A stretch of DNA of 64,000 bases from Allomeiothermus silvanus DSM 9946. GTDB taxonomy: Bacteria; Deinococcota; Deinococci; Deinococcales; Thermaceae. The notes under the pieces were generated by a model. The model did not search any database. It had not been told where the DNA came from and saw only the letters and a program-made list of their open reading frames with translations. The position numbers and the translations under genes were made by a program. The DNA is taken from the NCBI RefSeq assembly GCF_000092125.1, contig NC_014212.1, positions 2,478,279 to 2,542,278 of the forward strand. The letters are read 5' to 3'. Numbering within the stretch: the stretch's first letter is position 1; each line of letters opens with the position of its first letter. Below are positions 61,272 through 64,000 of the stretch, one piece after another.

Positions 61272-62876
61272 TTGAAAAAGCGATGGCTAATGCTGGCAAT
61301 CACCGCTCTGGGCACGCTTGGCTTTGCCCAAAAGACCCTGGTGTTCGGGTCGAATGGCGAGCCGGTGAGCCTCGAGCCGGGCAACATCACCGACGGGATC
61401 TCGATTTACGCCCAGCGGCAGATCTACGATACGCTGGTGGACTTCAAGGCAGGCTCGACCGAGCCGGTGGCAGGACTAGCGACAAGCTGGTTTGCTTCGG
61501 CGGACGGCAAAACCTGGACTATGCGGCTGCGCCAAGGGGTGAAGTTCCACGACGGCACCGACTTGGATGCCGCTGCGGTGGCCTTCAACGTCAACCGCTG
61601 GTGGGATCCCAAAGACCCTACCCGCATCAACCAGGGCGCCAACTACGAGATCTGGGGCGAACTCTTTGGCGGATTCAAGGGGGATAAGGGCTCCTTCCTC
61701 CAAAGCGTTACCGTCGTGGACAAGTACACCCTCCGCTTCACCTTCGCCAGCCCCATCCCCTACTTCCCTGTCGCCATCGGTTCGGGTTACTTCGGCATCG
61801 CTTCACCGGCAGCCATCAAAGCCCAGGGAGCCAAGTACGGCACCGCCGCAGGCGGGGCGGTAGGCACCGGCCCCTTCAAGTTCAAAGAGTGGCGGGCCGG
61901 GGACCGGCTGATCCTGGAAAAGAACACAAATTTCTGGAAGAAGGGCGCGCCTAAGGTGGACCAGGTAGTGATGCGCTTCATCAAGGATCCTGCAGCCCGG
62001 CTAGCCGAACTAAAAGCTGGCTCGATCGATTTCACCACCGATATCCCCCCAGCCAACCTCAAGGACGTGCAGGGTGACCGCAACCTCGAGGCGGTGTTCC
62101 GTCCCTCCTTCAACGTGGGCTACTTGGCTCTGAACCCTGCCTACAAACCGCTCTCCGACGTAAGGGTGCGCCAGGCCATCGCCATGGCCATCAACAAGAA
62201 GGAGATCGTCAAGGCTTTCTGGGGTGACTTGGGCACCACCAACGGGCACTTCACCCCAGCTTCCATGAAGAGCTTCTGGTCAAGCAAAGTTACCGATTAC
62301 GAGTACAACCCGCAAAAAGCCAAGCAGATGCTCGCCGAGGCGGGGTACCCCAACGGCTTTGACCTCGAGCTGTGGTACATGCCGGTCTCTCGCCCCTACT
62401 TCCCCACTCCCAAAGAGATCGCTGAGGCCATGAGCGCAGACCTGAGCGCCATCGGCATTAGGGTAAAGCTCCAGACCAAGGACTGGGCTACTTATCTACA
62501 GGATCGCAAAAAGGCCCCTGGCTTCCAGGCCTACATGCTGGGCTGGACGGGTGACTACGGCGACCCCTCAAACTTCTTCGACCCGCACTTTGCCTCTCCC
62601 ATCAGCGACCTCTTCGACGCCAACGGCAAGCCGCTGGACATCAAAGAGCTCAACGATCTGCTCGCCAAGGGGTCTTCTACCTCTAACCCCGCTGAGCGAG
62701 TCAAGATTTACCAGCAAGTTGATGAGATGACCTACAATCTGGCCCTGCGCATCCCCATTGTGCATAGTCAGCCGCTCCTTGCTAAGCGCAAGAGCATCAG
62801 CGGTTGGGTGCCAAGCCCCTTGGGTTCAGAGTCCTTTGAGGACATCGTCAAGGCTAGCCCTTCCGCCGACCGCTGA
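61272..62876 (+). CDS. Peptide/nickel-type (family 5) ABC substrate-binding protein
   Basis: About 534 residues from the TTG at 61272 with AAGGAG upstream; a GTG at 61245 is the alternative. The signal peptide is LMLAITALGTLGFAQ. The body matches DppA/OppA: FGSNGEPVSLEPGNITDGISIYAQRQIYDTLV, KTWTMRLRQGVKFHDGTDLDA, GTGPFKFKEWRAGDRL and VRQAIAMAINKKEIV. It delivers oligopeptides or similar solutes to a permease; dppB-like coding starts 0.9 kb downstream. Confidence 0.93.
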   Translation: MKKRWLMLAITALGTLGFAQKTLVFGSNGEPVSLEPGNITDGISIYAQRQIYDTLVDFKAGSTEPVAGLATSWFASADGKTWTMRLRQGVKFHDGTDLDAAAVAFNVNRWWDPKDPTRINQGANYEIWGELFGGFKGDKGSFLQSVTVVDKYTLRFTFASPIPYFPVAIGSGYFGIASPAAIKAQGAKYGTAAGGAVGTGPFKFKEWRAGDRLILEKNTNFWKKGAPKVDQVVMRFIKDPAARLAELKAGSIDFTTDIPPANLKDVQGDRNLEAVFRPSFNVGYLALNPAYKPLSDVRVRQAIAMAINKKEIVKAFWGDLGTTNGHFTPASMKSFWSSKVTDYEYNPQKAKQMLAEAGYPNGFDLELWYMPVSRPYFPTPKEIAEAMSADLSAIGIRVKLQTKDWATYLQDRKKAPGFQAYMLGWTGDYGDPSNFFDPHFASPISDLFDANGKPLDIKELNDLLAKGSSTSNPAERVKIYQQVDEMTYNLALRIPIVHSQPLLAKRKSISGWVPSPLGSESFEDIVKASPSADR

Positions 62877-62909
62877 CCCTAGAGCGGTACCGCGATAAAT
62901 TCTCTTTAT

Positions 62910-62940
62910 GGGGCGTACCGCTGGTACGCCCCATCTTTTT
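62910..62940 (+). terminator. Terminator of the family 5 binding-protein gene
   Basis: GGGGCGTACC, loop GCT, GGTACGCCCC, then ATCTTTTT: a strong intrinsic terminator 33 bp after the stop. Confidence 0.88.
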
Positions 62941-63058
62941 GTAGCCACCTCTTCTCCACATCGGTGGTCGCACCTAAGCTACAGGGGTTTCCCCGAAGGT
63001 CCCGCCCAAACTTCCCTTACGTCCAGGTTCAGGGCGACAGGAGGGAAGGTAAGACGGC

Positions 63059-63103
63059 AGAGGGGGTTTGGTCGGTCCTCATGACCTAACCAGAACCCCC
63101 TCT
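63059..63103. terminator. Hairpin downstream of the GlsB/YeaQ gene
   Basis: AGAGGGGGTT pairs with AACCCCCTCT around a 25-base loop that can itself pair (TGGT with ACCA). It lies between the convergent genes, 20 bp from the small gene's stop. Confidence 0.5.
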
Positions 63104-63123
63104 TTCTGATGCCTAGCGTAGAC

Positions 63124-63384
63124 TCAGCGGATGACCTTCAAAGCCCTAAGTGCCCAGATCAGGATGACCGCCCCGATTACTCCCCAGATCAAACCAGCGA
63201 TAGTGAATGTTCCTGCGGAAGCCGCCCCCCCGATATGCAATAAATCAGCAAAGAGCCATTTGGCAAGCAACGATCCCACGATGCCGATGATGATCTTGCC
63301 TACTAAGCCCTCCCGCTCGCCCATCACACTGCTGGCGAGCCAACCGATAATCGCTCCCACGATAATGGCGACAATCCAACCCAT
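63124..63384 (-). CDS. GlsB/YeaQ/YmgE family small membrane protein
   Basis: 86 residues with three hydrophobic segments rich in Gly: IVAIIVGAIIGWLASSVMG, LVGKIIIGIVGSLLAKWLF and IAGLIWGVIGAVILIWAL. This is the transglycosylase-associated protein family, often stress-induced, of unknown function. AAAGGAGA precedes the ATG. It interrupts the binding-protein and permease genes on the opposite strand. Confidence 0.92.
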   Translation of the reverse strand: MGWIVAIIVGAIIGWLASSVMGEREGLVGKIIIGIVGSLLAKWLFADLLHIGGAASAGTFTIAGLIWGVIGAVILIWALRALKVIR

Positions 63385-63600
63385 GGTTTCTCCTTTCTCT
63401 GCGTTTACACTCCTATCATAACCCAGCTACCCCTGATTACACAGCAGCCCGAAGTGGGTAAGGTTGTGAGCGGCGACTTTTAGGTTGAGCGGACCAGCTA
63501 GTCTCCCTGCATAAGAAGGAGCGAATCCGACGCTTCATGTTCTTGTAGCTGAGGCAGCACCCGAGTATCTACCCCAACAGGGGTGGATTCGGGAAGCCAT

Positions 63601-63664
63601 CCCCCTTTCTCAATCACCCCCTTTCTCAATCACCCCCTTTCTCAATCACCCCCTTTCTCAATCA
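63601..63664. repeat. Four perfect tandem copies of a 16-bp unit
   Basis: CCCCCTTTCTCAATCA repeated four times without a mismatch, 52 bp upstream of the -35 box of the dppB-like gene. The rest of the 63385-63757 gap holds this repeat, the promoter and nothing else I can name. Confidence 0.95.
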
Positions 63665-63715
63665 ACGGTATAGTTGCTCGGTGGATCGTAATAAATGCCT
63701 GCCCCTTCCGTGGGA

Positions 63716-63744
63716 TTCACAATCCTCGCTCGGCCAGATATTAT
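63716..63744 (+). promoter_or_regulatory. Promoter of the dppB-like gene
   Basis: TTCACA (63716-63721), 17 bp and TATTAT (63739-63744), 13 bp before the ATG. Confidence 0.6.
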
Positions 63745-63757
63745 CTGAAGGTATCGC

Positions 63758-64000
63758 ATGTGGGCTTACACCGGACGACGCTTACTTGGCCTGATCCCAG
63801 TACTCTTGGGAATCTCGCTCTTGGTCTTTTTGTTTTTACACCTGATCCCCGGCGACCCCGCGGTGGTGCTGCTGGGAGAGCGGGCTAACCCTGAGCAGGT
63901 GGAGTCGCTGCGCGAGCGGCTCGGCCTCAACCAACCGCTTCCCACCCAATACGTGTTGTTCTTGCGCGATCTGCTCAGCGGCGACCTGGGCACTAGCATC
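63758..64000 (+). CDS. Peptide/nickel-type ABC transporter permease (DppB-like), N-terminus
   Basis: 81 residues to the window end, beginning MWAYTGRRLLGLIPVLLGISLLVFLFLHLIPGDPAVVLLG, the standard first membrane segment of DppB/OppB permeases. RERLGLNQPLPTQY and LLSGDLGTSI follow in the usual place. GAAGG is upstream of the ATG. It should work with the family 5 binding protein 0.9 kb upstream. Confidence 0.93.
   Translation, partial: MWAYTGRRLLGLIPVLLGISLLVFLFLHLIPGDPAVVLLGERANPEQVESLRERLGLNQPLPTQYVLFLRDLLSGDLGTSI

Noticed and set aside
63601..63664. Possible CRISPR array
   Set aside because: Units are contiguous 16-mers without spacers, so it is a tandem repeat, not CRISPR.

Overview
The window is chromosomal DNA from a thermophilic bacterium of the Deinococcota, most likely Meiothermus/Allomeiothermus. 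The evidence is the GC-rich coding DNA, a close SdrP-type CRP regulator, tandem deoxynucleoside kinases, Thermus-like gyrase, MurE and glutamine synthetase, many leaderless-looking starts, and a striking excess of the hexamer CTCGAG. The genus is an inference; no rRNA or tRNA gene is present to settle it.

Layout. 1-3.1 kb (minus): part of a branched-chain amino-acid type ABC transporter (livG partial, livF, livH, Tat-exported binding protein), then a decayed HNH endonuclease. 3.7-7.6 kb (minus): a methyltransferase-TPR-DUF2325 fusion and a deoxyhypusine-synthase-like protein, with IS481-like copy 1 upstream. 9-22.9 kb: MFS transporter, argS, HtrA-like protease, two deoxynucleoside kinases, the agmatine-to-putrescine pair aguA-aguB, a subtilase, a GAF-GGDEF cyclase, murE, Nif3-like protein and tmk. 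22.9-29.5 kb: glutamine cyclotransferase, an argininosuccinate-lyase-like protein, a sugar ABC transporter and an SPFH protein. 29.7-38.7 kb: a cysteine-free FmdB-like protein, 5-formyl-THF cyclo-ligase, LysM-M23 protein, aroQ, a DUF1800/DUF1501 pair, gyrA and an SDR. 38.8-45.7 kb: a frameshifted PKD lipoprotein, gnd, zwf and pgl (all three oxidative pentose phosphate enzymes), cutA, a CorA-like channel and sdrP. 45.8-55.6 kb: IS copy 2, a ferredoxin-NADP reductase, a 5'-nucleotidase, a TnpB-only element, an aldose dehydrogenase, glnA, a palindromic MITE-like element and IS copy 3. 55.6-64 kb: a complete second liv operon, a peptide/nickel-type binding protein, a GlsB/YeaQ protein and the start of a dppB-like permease.

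The most unusual layer is non-coding. Eight short arrays of degenerate 7-bp repeats lie between genes, and several end within 15 bp of a start codon. Two copies of a nested-palindrome element differ at the palindrome centre as if that palindrome had flipped. Three nearly identical IS481-like copies each sit 110-160 bp upstream of a gene in the same direction, and their transposase frame has no stop codon inside the element. A 31-bp piece of the TnpB element's left end recurs as the 3' end of the cyclotransferase gene.
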